A stretch of 64,000 bases of DNA from Luzula sylvatica (lineage: Eukaryota > Streptophyta > Magnoliopsida > Poales > Juncaceae): NCBI GenBank assembly GCA_946800325.1, contig OX326957.1, positions 56,212,977-56,276,976 of the forward strand, in the 5' to 3' direction. The translations under genes and the position numbers were made by a program. The notes under the pieces are model-generated. The model ran no database searches, had not been told where the DNA came from, and saw nothing but the letters and a program-made list of their open reading frames with translations. Position 1 is the first letter of the stretch. Each line of letters starts with the position of its first letter. Positions 1-12,003 of this stretch are shown here, piece by piece.

Positions 1-124
1 AAAAGTTATGTAGTAAAAGATACGATACAAATGATCTAAAAACACGTTATTTGAACACCTCAAAGCGTTAAAATCTTGTTTTGAATCGAAAAACAAACTT
101 TCTTTGTGTTTGTGAAATTTGGTG
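1..124 (+). repeat. Representative (+) monomer
   Basis: Landmarks in order: aaaagttatgtagtaaaag (1-19), gatacgatac (19-28), aatgatctaaaaacacg (30-46), the dyad TTTGA-ACNCC-TCAAA (51-65; this copy reads acacc, most read actcc), agcgttaaaatc, ttgttttgaatcgaaaaac (77-95), aaactttcttngtg (96-109) and tttgtgaaatttggtg (109-124). I count 15 C and 20 G in 124 bases with four CpGs, above the roughly 2.4 expected from composition. The start is arbitrary and is simply the window edge. Confidence 0.9.
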
Positions 125-248
125 AAAAGTTATGTAGTAAAAGATACGATACAAATGATCTAAAAACACGTTATTTGAACACCTCAAAGCGTTAAAATCT
201 TGTTTTGAATCGAAAAACAAACTTTCTTAGTGTTTGTGAAATTTGGTG

Positions 249-743
249 AAAAGTTATGTATTAAAAGATACGATACAAATGATCTAAAAACACGTTATTT
301 GAACTCCTCAAAGCGTTAAAATCTTGTTTTGAATCGAAAAACAAACTTTCTTAGTGTTTGTGAAATTTGGTGAAAAATTATGTAGTAAAAGATACGATAA
401 AAATGATAAAAAACACGTTATTCGAACTCCTCAAAGCGTTAAAATCTTGTTTTGAATCTAAAAACAAACTTTCATAGAGTTTGTGAAATTTGGTGAAAAG
501 TTATATAGTAAAAGGTACGATACAAATGATCTAAAAATGCGTTATTTGAATCCCCAAAGCGTTAAAATCTTGTTTTGAATCGAAAAACAAAATTTCTTAG
601 TGTTTGTGAAATTTGGTGAAAAGTTATGTTTTAAAAGATACGATACAAATGATCTAAAAACACGTTATTTGAACTCCTGAAAACGTTAAAAATCTTGTTT
701 TGAATCGAAAAACAAAATTTCTTAGTGTTTGTGAAATTTGGTG
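249..743 (+). repeat. Four-monomer cassette, copy 1
   Basis: Defining order: gttatgtattaaaag; gaaaaattatg with gataaaaatgataaaaaac (123 bp); gaatctaaaaac...catagag then gttatatag...aaaggtacg...aatcccc (aatcccc at 549); and gttatgttttaaaag ending ctcctgaaaacg. This copy has aaatgcg. The same marks define copies 2-22. Confidence 0.9.
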
Positions 744-2567
744 AAAAGTTATGTAGTAAAAGATACGATACAAATGATCTAAAAACACGTTATTTGAACT
801 CCTCAAAGCGTTAAAATCTTGTTTTGAATCGAAAAACAAACTTTCTTAGTGTTTGTGAAATTTGGTGAAAAGTTATGTAGTAAAAGATACGATACAAATA
901 ATCTAAAAACACGTTATTTGAACTCCTCAAAGCGTTAAAATCTTGTTTTGAATCGAAAAACAAAATTTCTTAGTGTTTGTGAAATTTGGTGAAAAGTTAT
1001 GTAGTAAAAGATACGATACAAATGATCTTAAAACACATTATTTGAACTCCTCAAAGCGTAAAAATCTTGTTTTGAATCGAAAAACAAAATTTCTTAGTGT
1101 TTGTAAAATTTGGTGAAAAGTTACGTAGTAAAAGATACAATACAAATGATCTTAAAACACGTTATTTGAACTCCTCAAAGCGTAAAAATCTTGTTTTGAA
1201 TCGAAAAACAAACTTTCTTAGTGTTTGTGAAATTTGGTGAAAAGTTACGTAGTAAAAGATACGATACAAATAATCTAAAAACACGTTATTTGAACTCCTG
1301 AAAACGTTAAAATTTTGTTTTGAATCGAAAAACAAACTTTCTTAGTGTTTGTGAAATTTGGTGAAAAGTTATGTAGTAAAAGATACGATACAAATAATCT
1401 AAAAACACGTTATTTGAACTCCTCAAAGCGTTAAAATCTTGTTTTGAATCGAAAAACAAAATTTCTTAGTGTTTGTAAAATTTGGTGAAAAGTTATGTAG
1501 TAAAAGATACAATACAAATGATCTTAAAACACATTATTTGAACTCCTCAAAGCGTAAAAATCTTGTTTTGAATCGAAAAACAAACTTTCTTAGTGTTTGT
1601 GAAATTTGGTGAAAAGTTATGTAGTAAAAGATACGATACAAATGATCTAAAAACACGTTATTTGAACTCCTCAAAGCGTTAAAATCTTGTTTTGAATCGA
1701 AAAACAAACTTTCTTAGGGTTTGTGAAATTTGGTGAAAATTTATGTAGTAAAAGATACGATACAAATGATCTAAAAACACGTTATTTGAACTCCTGAATA
1801 CGTTAAAATCTTGTTTTGAATCGAAAAACAAACTTTCTTAGTGTTTGTGAAATTTGGTGAAAAGTTATGTAGTAAAAGATACGATACAAATAATCTAAAA
1901 ACACGTTATTTGAACTCCTCAAAGCGTTAAAATCTTGTTTTGAATCGAAAAACAAACTTTCTTAGTGTTTGTAAAAATTTGGTGAAGAGTTATGTAGTAA
2001 AAGATACAATACAAATGATCTTAAAACACATTATTTGAACTCCTCAAAACGTAAACATCTTGTTTTGAATCGAAAAACAAACTTTCTTAGTGTTTGTGAA
2101 ATTTGGTGAAAAGTTATGTAGTAAAAGATATGATACAAATGATCTAAAAACACGTTATTTGAACTCCTGAAAACGTTAAAATCTTGTTTTGAATCGAAAA
2201 ACAAACTTTCTTTGTGTTTGTGAAATTTGGTGAAAAGTTATGTAGTAAAAGATACGATACAAATAATCTAAAAACACGTTATTTGAACTCCTCAAAGCGT
2301 TAAAATCTTGTTTTGAATCGAAAAACAAACTTTCTTAGTGTTTGTGAAATTTGGTGAAAAGTTATGTAGTAAAAGATACGACACAAATGATCTTAAAACA
2401 CGTTATTTGAGCTGCTCAAAGCGTTAAAAGCTTGTTTTGAATCCAAAAACAGACTTTCTTAGTGTTTGCGAAATTTGGTGAAAAGTTATGTAGTAAAAGA
2501 TACGATACAAATAATCTAAAAACACGTTATTTGAACTCCTCAAAGCGTTACGATCATGTTTTGAATC

Positions 2568-3018
2568 GAAAAACAAATTTCTTAGTGTTTGTGAAATTTG
2601 GTGAAAAGTTATGTAGTAAAAGATACGATACAAATGATCTAAAAACACGTTATTTGAACTCCTGAAAACGTTAAAATCTTGTTTTGAATCGAAAAACAAA
2701 CTTTCTTAGTGTTTGTGAAATTTGGTGAAAAGTTATGTAGTAAAAGATACGATACAAATGATCTAAAAACACGTTATTTTAACTCCTCAAAGCGTTGGAG
2801 GAGTTCAAATAACATGTTTTTAGATCATTTGTATCGTATCTTTTACTACATAACTTTTCACCAAATTTCACAAACACTAAGAAAGTTTGTTTTTCGATTC
2901 AAAACATGATTTTAACGTTTTGAGGAATTCAAATAACGTGTTTTTAGATCATTTGTATCGTATCTTTTACTACATACCTTTTCACCAAATTTCACAAACA
3001 CTAAGAAAGTTTGTTTTT
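2568..3018. repeat. Palindromic strand-switch junction 1 (9-nt spacer)
   Basis: Arms of about 220 bp meet at aactcctc (2781-2788), spacer aaagcgttg (2789-2797), gaggagtt (2798-2805). The (+) monomer breaks after agcgtt, and the (-) monomer resumes inside the monomer's own TTTGA-ACTCC-TCAAA dyad. Here the left arm reads cgttattttaac, one mismatch from the right arm. Confidence 0.92.
2798..3018 (-). repeat. Short inverted segment, 221 bp
   Basis: Fewer than two (-) monomers, bounded by inverted-repeat junctions on both sides. On the left is the palindrome with spacer 2789-2797. On the right is a hairpin with a 14-nt loop (3004-3017) whose arms end cacaaacacta and tagtgtttgtg. The segment could fold back on either flank. 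Similar segments lie at 8914-9134 and 16881-17101. Confidence 0.93.
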
Positions 3019-6000
3019 AGTGTTTGTGAAATTTGGTGAAAAGTTATGTAGTAAAAGGTACGATACAAATGATCTAAAAACACGTTATTTGAGCTCCTCA
3101 AAGCATTAAAATCTTGTTTTGAATCGAAAAACAAACTTTCTTAGTGTTTGTGAAATTTGGTGAAAAGTTATGTAGTAAAAGATACGATACAAATGATCTA
3201 AAGACACGTTATTTGAACACCTCAAAGCGTTAAAATCTTGTTTTGAATCGAAAAACAAACTTTCTTTGTGTTTGTGAAATTTGGTGAAAAGTTATGTAGT
3301 AAAAGATACGATACAAATGATCTAAAAACACGTTATTTGAACACCTCAAAGCGTTAAAATCTTGTTTTGAATCGAAAAACAAACTTTCTTAGTGTTTGTG
3401 AAATTTGGTGAAAAGTTATGTATTAAAAGATACGATACAAATGATCTAAAAACACGTTATTTGAACTCCTCAAAGCATTAAAATCTCTTTTGAATCGAAA
3501 AACAAACTTTCTTAGTGTTTGTGAAATTTGGTGAAAAATTATGTAGTAAAAGATACGATAAAAATGATAAAAAACACGTTATTCGAACTCCTCAAAGCGT
3601 TAAAATCTTGTTTTGAATCTAAAAACAAACTTTCATAGAGTTTGTGAAATTTGGTGAAAAGTTATATAGTAAAAGGTACGATACAAATGATCTAAAAATG
3701 CGTTATTTGAATCCCCAAAGCGTTAAAATCTTGTTTTGAATCGAAAAACAAAATTTCTTAGTGTTTGTGAAATTTGGTGAAAAGTTATGTTTTAAATGAT
3801 ACGATACAAATGATCTAAAAACACGTTATTTGAACTCCTGAAAACGTTAAAAATCTTGTTTTGAATCGAAAAACAAACTTTCTTGGTGTTTGTGAAATTT
3901 GGTGAAAAGTTACGTAGTAAAAGATACGATACAAATAATCTAAAAACACGTTATTTGAACTCCTCAAAGCGTTAAGATCATGTTTTGAATCGAAAAACAA
4001 ACTTTCTTAGTGTTTGTGAAATTTGGTGAAAAGTAATGTAGTAAAAGATACGATACAAATGATCTAAAAAAACGTTATTTGAACTCCTCAAAGCGTTAAA
4101 ATCTTGTTTTGAATCGAAAAACAAACTTTCTTAGTGTTTGTGAAATTTGGTGAAAAGTTATGTTTTAAAAGATACGATACAAATGATCTAAAAACACGTT
4201 ATTTGAACTCCTGAAAACGTTAAAATCTTGTTTTGAATCGAAAAACAAACTTTCTTAGTGTTTGTGAAATTTGGTGAAAAGTTATGTAGTAAAAGATACG
4301 ATACAAATAATCTAAAAACACGTTATTTGAACTCCTCAAAGCGTTAAAATCTTGTTTTGAATCGAAAAACAAACTTTCTTAGTGTTTGTAAAATTTGGTG
4401 AAAAGTTATGTAGTAAAAGATACGATACAAATAATCTAAAAACACGTTATTTGAACTCCTCAAAGCGTTAAAATCTTGTTTTGAATCGAAAAACAAAATT
4501 TCTTAGTGTTTGTAAAATTTGGTGAAAAGTTATGTAGTAAAAGATACAATACAAATGATCTTAAAACACATTATTTGAACTCCTCAAAGCGTAAAAATCT
4601 TGTTTTGAATCGAAAAACAAACTTCTTAGTGTTTGTGAAATTTGGTGAAAAGTTACGTAGTAAAAGATACGATACAAATAATCTAAAAACACGTTATTTG
4701 AACTCCTCAAAGCGTTAAAATCTTGTTTTGAATCGAAAAACAAACTTTCTTAGTGTTTGTGAAATTTGGTGAAAAGTTACGTAGTAAAAGATACGATACA
4801 AATAATCTAAAAACACGTTATTTGAACTCCTCAAAGCGTTAAAATCTTGTTTTGAATCGAAAAACAAACTTTCTTAGTGTTTGTGAAATTTGGTGAAAAG
4901 TTATGTAGTAAAAGATACGATACAAATAATCTAAAAACACGTTATTTGAACTCCTCAAAGCGTTAAAATCTTGTTTTGAATCGAAAAACAAACTTTCTTA
5001 GTGTTTGTGAAATTTGGTGAAAAGTTATGTAGTAAAAGATACAATACAAATGATCTAAAAACACGTTATTTGAACACCTCAAAGCGTTAAAATCTTGTTT
5101 TGAATCGAAAAACAAACTTTCTTGGTGTTTGTGAAATTTGGTGAAAAGTTACGTAGTAAAAGATACGATACAAATAATCTAAAAACACGTTATTTGAACT
5201 CCTCAAAGCGTTAAGATCATGTTTTGAATCGAAAAACAAACTTTCTTAGTGTTTGTGAAATTTGGTGAAAAGTAATGTAGTAAAAGATACGATACAAATG
5301 ATCTAAAAAAACGTTATTTGAACTCCTCAAAGCGTTAAAATCTTGTTTTGAATCGAAAAACAAACTTTCTTAGTGTTTGTGAAATTTGGTGAAAAGTTAT
5401 GTAGTAAAAGATACAATACAAATGATCTTAAAACACATTATTTGAACTCCTCAAAGCGTAAAAATCTTGTTTTGAATCGAAAAACAAACTTTCTTAGTGT
5501 TTGTGAAATTTGGTGAAAAGTTATGTAGTAAAAGATACGATACAAATGATCTAAAAACACGTTATTTGAACTCCTCAAAGCGTTAAAATCTTGTTTTGAA
5601 TCGAAAAACAAACTTTCTTAGTGTTTGTGAAATTTGGTGAAAATTTATGTAGTAAAAGATACGATACAAATGATCTAAAAACACGTTATTTGAACTCCTG
5701 AATACGTTAAAATCTTGTTTTGAATCGAAAAACAAACTTTCTTAGTGTTTGTGAAATTTGGTGAAAAGTTATGTAGTAAAAGATACGATACAAATAATCT
5801 AAAAACACGTTATTTGAACTCCTGAATACGTTAAAATCTTGTTTTGAATCGAAAAACAAACTTTCTTAGTGTTTGTGAAATTTGGTGAAAAGTTATGTAG
5901 TAAAAGATACGATACAAATAATCTAAAAACACGTTATTTGAACTCCTCAAAGCGTTAAAATCTTGTTTTGAATCGAAAAACAAACTTTCTTAGTGTTTGT

Positions 6001-6582
6001 AAAAATTTGGTGAAAAGTTATGTAGTAAAAGATACAATACAAATGATCTTAAAACACATTATTTGAACTCCTCAAAACGTAAACATCTTGTTTTGAATCG
6101 AAAAACAAACTTTCTTAGTGTTTGTGAAATTTGGTGAAAAGTTATGTAGTAAAAGATATGATACAAATGATCTAAAAACACGTTATTTGAACTCCTGAAA
6201 ACGTTAAAATCTTGTTTTGAATCGAAAAACAAACTTTCTTAGTGTTTGTGAAATTTGGTGAAAAGTTATGTAGTAAAAGATACGATACAAATAATCTAAA
6301 AACACGTTATTTGAACTCCTCAAAGCGTTAAAATCTTGTTTTGAATCGAAAAACAAACTTTCTTAGTGTTTGTAAAATTTGGTGAAAAGTTATGTAGTAA
6401 AAGATACCATACAAATGATCTTAAAACACATTATTTGAACTCCTCAAAGCGTTAAAATCTTGTTTTGAATTGAAAAACAAACTTTCGTAGTGTTTGTAAA
6501 ATTTGGTGAAAAGTTATGTAGTAAAAGATACGATACAAATGATCTAAAAACACGTTATTTGAACTCATGAAAGCGTTAAAAT
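3019..6582 (+). repeat. (+) domain 2
   Basis: Its start repeats window positions 1 to about 700 at an offset of 3161 (3162 before a 1-bp deletion near 3485), including the two gaacacc monomers and the cassette. The rest is subtype-mixed monomers, with an aatacg variant in two successive monomers near 5701 and 5826. It ends with the gaactcatgaaagcg monomer that marks entry into a large (-) block. Confidence 0.92.
3411..3904 (+). repeat. Cassette, copy 2
   Basis: aatcccc at 3710; aaatgcg; the last monomer reads gttttaaatgatacg. Confidence 0.88.
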
Positions 6583-8424
6583 GAAAGAAAGTTTGTTTTT
6601 CGATTCAAAACAAGATTTTAACGCTTTGAAGAGTTCAAATAACGTGTTTTTAGATCGTTTGTATCGTATATTTTAATACATAAATTTTCCCCAAATTTCA
6701 CAAACACTAAGAAAGTTTGTTTTTCGATTAAAAACATGATTTTAACGCTTTGAGGAGTTCAAATAACGTGTTTTTAGATCATTTGTATCGTATCTTTTAC
6801 TACATAATTTTTCACCAAATTTCACAAGCACTAAGAAAGTTTGTTTTTCGATTCAAATCTAGATTTTAACGCTTTGAGGAGTTCAAATAACGTGTTTTTA
6901 GATCATTTGTATCGTATCTTTTAATACATAACTTTTCACCAAATTTCACAAACACTACGAAAGTTTGTTTTTCGATTCAAAACAAGATTTTAACGCTTTG
7001 AGGTGTTCAAATAACGTGTTTTTAGATCATTTGTATCGTATCTTTTACTACATAACTTTTCACCAAATTTCACCAACACTAAGAAAGTTTATTTTTCGAT
7101 TCAAAACAAGATTTTAACGCTTTGAGGTGTTCAAATAACGTGTTTTTAGATCATTTGTATCGTATCTTTTACTTCATAACTTTTCACCAAATTTCACAAA
7201 CACTAAGAAAGTTTGTTTTTAGATTCAAAACAAGATTTTAACGCTTTGAGGAGTTCAAATAACGTGTTTTTAGATTATTTGTATCGTATCATTTACTACA
7301 TATCTTTTTACCAAATTTCACAAACTCTATGAAAATTTGTTTTTCGATTCAAAACAAGATTTTAACGCTTTGAGGAGTTCAAATAACGTGTTTTTAGATC
7401 ATTTGTATCGTATCTTTTACTACATAACTTTTCACCAAATTTCACAAACACTAAGAAAGATTGTTTTTCGATTCAAAACATGATTTTAACGCTTTCATGA
7501 GTTCAAATAACGTGTTTTTAGATCATTTCTACCGTTTCTTTTACTACATAACTTTTCACCAAATTTTACAAACACTATGAAAGTTAGTTTTTCGATTCAA
7601 AACAAGATTTAAACGCATTGAGGAGTTCAAATAATGTGTTTTAAGATCATTTCTATCGTATCTTTTACTACATAACTTTTCACCAAATTTTACAAACACT
7701 AAGAAAGTTTGTTTTTCGATTCAAAACAAGATTTTAACGCTTTGAGGAGTTCAAATAATGTGTTTTTAGATCATTTGTATCGTATCTTTTACTACATAAC
7801 TTTTCACCAAATTTTACAAACACAAAGAAAGTTTGTTTTTCGATTCAAAACAAGATTTTAACGCTTTGAGGAGTTCAAATAACGTGTTTTTAGATCATTT
7901 GTATTGTATCTTTTACTACATAACTTTTCACCAAATTTCACAAACACTAAGAAAGTTTGTTTTTCGATTCTAAACAAGATTTGAACGCTTTGAGGAGTTA
8001 AAATAACGTGTTTTTGGATCATTTGTATCGTACCTTTTACTACATAACTTTTCACCAAATTTCACAAACTCTATGAAAGTTTGTTTTTAGATTCAAAACA
8101 AGATTTTAACGCTTTGAGGAGTTCAAATAATGTGTTTTTATATCATTTGTATCGTATCCTTTACTACATAACTTTTCACCAAATTTCACAAACTCTAAAA
8201 CAAGATTTTAACGCTTTGAGGAGTTCAAATAACGTGTTTTTAGATCATTTGTATCGTACCTTTTACTACATAACTTTTCACCAAATTTCACAAACAGTAA
8301 GAAAGTTTGTTTTCAGATTCAAAACAAGATTTTAACGCTTTGAGGAGTTCAAATAACGTGTTTTTAGATCATTTGTATCGTATCCTTTACTACATAACTT
8401 TTTACCAAATTTCACAAACTCTAT
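6583..8424 (-). repeat. Large inverted block 1 (1842 bp)
   Basis: About 15 (-) monomers. Subtype order matches the other large blocks: gaagagttc, acataattttt, ttaatacataac, two gaggtgttc monomers, acttcat, aactctatgaaaattt, gctttcatgag, and several ttttacaaac monomers. A 102-bp deletion monomer lies at aactctaaaac (8191). Compared with block 3 (1966 bp) it lacks one monomer, the one with a long T-run. It belongs to the block 1-3 subgroup (aaatctagatt, accgtttc). Confidence 0.93.
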
Positions 8425-8913
8425 GTTTTGCATCGAAAAACAATCTTTCTTAGTGTTTGTGAAATTTGGTGAAAAGTTATGTAGTAAAAGATACGACACA
8501 AATGATCTTAAAACACGTTATTTGAGCTGCTCAAAGCGTTAAAAGCTTGTTTTGAATCCAAAAACAGACTTTCTTAGTGTTTGCGAAATTTGGTGAAAAG
8601 TTATGTAGTAAAAGATACGATACAAATAATCTAAAAACACGTTATTTGAACTCCTCAAAGCGTTTCGATCATGTTTTGAATCGAAAAACAAACTTTCTTA
8701 GTGTTTGTGAAATTTGGTGAAAAGTTATGTAGTAAAAGATACGATACAAATGATCTAAAAACACGTTATTTGAACTCTTCAAAGCGTTAAAATCTTGTTT
8801 TGAATCGAAAAACAAACTTTCTTAGTGTTTGTGAAATTTGGTGAAAAGTTATGTAGTAAAAGATACGATACAAATGATCTAAAAACACGTTATTTGAACT
8901 CCTCAAAGCGTTG
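8425..8913 (+). repeat. (+) linker after block 1 (489 bp)
   Basis: Four monomers starting at the ctctatgttttgcatcg junction, with diagnostic gatacgacac, gagctgctc, gcgttaaaagc, gaatccaaaaacag and gcgtttcgatcatg variants. The same linker follows blocks 2, 4, 6 and 7. It ends in the 9-nt spacer palindrome. Confidence 0.92.
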
Positions 8914-9134
8914 GAGGAGTTCAAATAACATGTTTTTAGATCATTTGTATCGTATCTTTTACTACATAACTTTTCCCCAAATTTCACAAACACTAAGAAA
9001 GTTTGTTTTTCGATTCAAAACATGATTTCAACGCTTTGAGGAATTCAAATAATGTGTTTTTATCTCATTTGTATCGTATCTTTTACTACATAACTTTTCA
9101 CCAAATTTCACAAACACTAAGAAAGTTTGTTTTT
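8684..9134. repeat. Palindromic strand-switch junction 2
   Basis: Spacer 8905-8913. In the first 105 bp or so of the arms I see two mismatches (cacgtt against catgtt, and ggtgaaaag against ggggaaaag). Because the arms are the same monomer, both strands give nearly the same 66-68-codon open frame here. Confidence 0.92.
8914..9134 (-). repeat. Short inverted segment, 221 bp
   Basis: Same structure as 2798-3018. Small differences: ttccccaaattt instead of ttcaccaaattt, and gtttttatctc instead of gtttttagatc. The return to (+) is at gtttgtttttagtg, 9134/9135. Confidence 0.92.
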
Positions 9135-9526
9135 AGTGTTTGTGAAATTTGGTGAAAAGTTATGTAGTAAAAGGTACGATACAAATGATCTAAAAACACG
9201 TTATTTGAGCTCCTCAAAGCATTAAAATCTTGTTTTGAATCGAAAAACAAACTTTCTTAGTGTTTGTGAAATTTGGTGAAAATTTATGTAGTAAAAGATA
9301 CGATACAAATGATCTAAAAACACGTTATTTGAACACCTAAAAGCGTTAAAATCTTGTTTTGAATCGAAAAACAAACTTTCTTTGTGTTTGTGAAATTTGG
9401 TGAAAAGTTATGTAGTAAAAGATACGATAGAAATGATCTAAAAACATGTTATTTGAACACCTCAAAGCGTTAAAATCTTGTTTTGAATCGAAAAACAAAC
9501 TTTCTTAGTGTTTGTGAAATTTGGTG

Positions 9527-10021
9527 AAAAGTTATGTATTAAAAGATACGATACAAATGATCTAAAAACACATTATTTGAACTCCTCAAAGCGTTAAAAT
9601 CTTGTTTTGAATCGAAAAACAAACTTTCTTAGTGTTTGTGAAATTTGGTGAAAAATTATGTAGTAAAAGATTCGATAAAAATGATAAAAAACACGTTATT
9701 TGAACTCCTCAAAGCGTTAAAATCTTGTTTTGAATCTAAAAACAAACTTTCATAGAGTTTGTGAAATTTGGTGAAAAGTTATATAGTAAAAGGTACGATA
9801 CAAATGATCTAAAAACGCGTTATTTGAATCCCCAAAGCGTTAAAATCTTGTTTTGAATCGAAAAACAAAATTTCTTAGTGTTTGTGAAATTTGGTGAAAA
9901 GTTATGTTTTAAAAGATACGATACAAATGATCTAAAAACACGTTATTTGAACTCCTGAAAACGTTAAAAATCTTGTTTTGAATCGAAAAACAAACTTTCT
10001 TGGTGTTTGTGAAATTTGGTG
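9527..10021 (+). repeat. Cassette, copy 3
   Basis: aatcccc at 9827; aaacgcg form; attcgaact of copy 1 is atttgaact here. Confidence 0.88.
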
Positions 10022-11509
10022 AAAAGTTACGTAGTAAAAGATACGATACAAATAATCTAAAAACACGTTATTTGAACTCCTCAAAGCGTTAAAATCTTGT
10101 TTTGAATCGAAAAACAAACTTTCTTAGTGTTTGTAAAATTTGGTGAAAAGTTATGTAGTAAAAGATACAGTACAAATGATCTTAAAACACATTATTTGAA
10201 CTACTCAAAGCGTAAAAATCTTCTTTTGAATTGAAAAACAAACTTTCGTAGTGTTTGTGAAATATGGTGAAAAGTTATGTAGTAAATGATACGATACAAA
10301 TGATCTAAAAACACGTTATTTGAACTCCTCAAAGCGTTAAGATCATGTTTTGAATCGAAAAACAAACTTTCTTAGTGTTTGTGAAATTTGGTGAAAAGTT
10401 ATGTAGTAAAAGATACGATACAAATGATCTAAAAACACGTTATTTGAACTCCTCAAAGCGTTAAAATCTTGTTTTGAATCGAAAAACAAACTTTCTTAGT
10501 GTTTGTGAAATTTGGTGAAAAGTTATGTAGTAAAAGATACGATACAAATGATCTAAAAACACGTTATTTGAACTCCTGAAAACGTTAAAATCTTGTTTTG
10601 AATCGAAAAACAAACTTTCTTAGTGTTTGTGAAATTTGGTGAAAAGTTATGTAGTAAAAGATACGATACAAATAATCTAAAAACACGTTATTTGAATTCC
10701 TCAAAGCGTTAAAATCTTGTTTTGAATCGAAAAACAAAATTTCTTAGTGTTTGTAAAATTTGGTGAAAAGTTATGTAGTAAAAGATACAATACAAATGAT
10801 CTTAAAACACATTATTTGAACTCCTCAATGCGTAAAAATCTTGTTTTGAATCGAAAAACAAACTTTCTTAGTGTTTGTGAAATTTGGTGAAAAGTTATGT
10901 AGTAAAAGATACGATACAAATGATCTAAAAACACGTTATTTGAACTCCTCAAAGCGTTAAAATCTTGTTTTGAATCGAAAAACAAACTTTCTTAGTGTTT
11001 GTGAAATTTGGTGAAAAGTTATGTAGTAAAAGATACGATACAAATGATCTAAAAACACGTTATTTGAACTCCTGAAAACGTCAAAATCTTGTTTTGAATC
11101 GAAAAACAAACTTTCTTAGTGTTTGTGAAATTTGGTGAAAAGTTATGTAGTAAAAGATACGATACAAATAATCTAAAAACACGTTATTTGAACTTCTCAA
11201 AGCGTTAAAATCTTGTTTTGAATCGAAAAACAAACTTTCTTAGTGTTTGTAAAATTTGGTGAAAAGTTATGTAGTAAAAGATACAATACAAATGATCTTA
11301 AAACACATTATTTGAACTCCTCAAAGCGTAAAAATCTTGTTTTGAATCGAAAAACAAACTTTCTTTGTGTTTGTGAAATTTGGTGAAAAGTTATGTAGTA
11401 AAAGATATGATACAAATGATCTAAAAACACGTTATTTGAACTCCTGAAAACGTTAAAATCTTGTTTTGAATCGAAAAACAAACTTTCTTAGTGTTTGTGA
11501 AATTTGGTG

Positions 11510-12003
11510 AAAAGTTATGTATTAAAAGATACGATACAAATGATCTAAAAACACGTTATTTGAACTCCTCAAAGCGTTAAAATCTTGTTTTGAATCGAAA
11601 AACCAACTTTCTTAGTGTTTGTGAAATTTGGTGAAAAATTATGTAGTAAAAGATACGATAAAAATGATAAAAAACACGTTATTTGAACTCCTCAAAGCGT
11701 TAAAATCTTGTTTTGAATCTAAAAACAAACTTTCATAGAGTTTGTGAAATTTGGTGAAAAGTTATATAGTAAAAGGTACGATACAAATGATCTAAAAATG
11801 CGTTATTTGAATCCCCAAAGCATTAAAATCTTGTTTTGAATCGAAAAACAAAATTTCTTAGTGTTTGTGAAATTTGGTGAAAAGTTATGTTTTAAAAGAT
11901 ACGATACAAATGATCTAAAAACACGTTATTTGAACTCCTGAAAACGTTAAAATCTTGTTTTGAATCGAAAAACAAACTTTCTTAGTGTTTGTGAAATTTG
12001 GTG
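11510..12003 (+). repeat. Cassette, copy 4
   Basis: aatcccc at 11810; aaatgcg; private aaaccaac near 11602 shared with copy 8, and aaagcatt after aatcccc. Confidence 0.88.

Larger units (their letters stand above)
1..2797 (+). repeat. (+) domain 1
   Basis: About 22 direct monomers. It opens with two gaacacc-type monomers, then the four-monomer cassette (249-743), then mixed subtypes: taatct monomers, gtaaaattt/acaatac/gatctt monomers and ctcctgaaaacg monomers. It ends at the 9-nt palindrome spacer 2789-2797. A gaagagt variant at about 1984 recurs at about 13864, tying this stretch to the end of domain 9135-14552. Confidence 0.93.
1..3861 (+). repeat. Duplication at offset 3161 (1-700 and 3162-3861)
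   Basis: Two gaacacc monomers plus the cassette appear at both ends. They differ at several places (aaaaac against aaagac at 3203, gcgtt against gcatt near 3476, a 1-bp deletion near 3485, tttaaaag against tttaaatg near 3794). This copy pair is older than the larger duplications below. Confidence 0.85.

Noticed and set aside
1..124. CENP-B box
   Set aside because: The closest (-) strand match, tttcgattcaaaacaag, keeps TTCG and the central A but has acaa where the box needs CGGG. No copy I read restores it.
1..124. Phased A-tracts at helical spacing (bent DNA)
   Set aside because: The A-runs in the monomer are spaced unevenly (about 14, 23, 32, 19 and 26 bp), so no clear 10-bp phasing is visible.
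2568..3018. Palindromes as pure long-read fold-back artefacts
   Set aside because: The same breakpoint occurs in several different contexts with private substitutions in the arms (acacggtattt, ttccccaaattt, cgttattttaac), and is embedded in larger duplications. Reads are still needed to exclude the artefact for single copies.
6583..8424. Large inverted blocks as transposable elements with terminal inverted repeats
   Set aside because: They consist of the same satellite monomers, carry no coding capacity, and show no target-site duplication. They look like inverted satellite segments.
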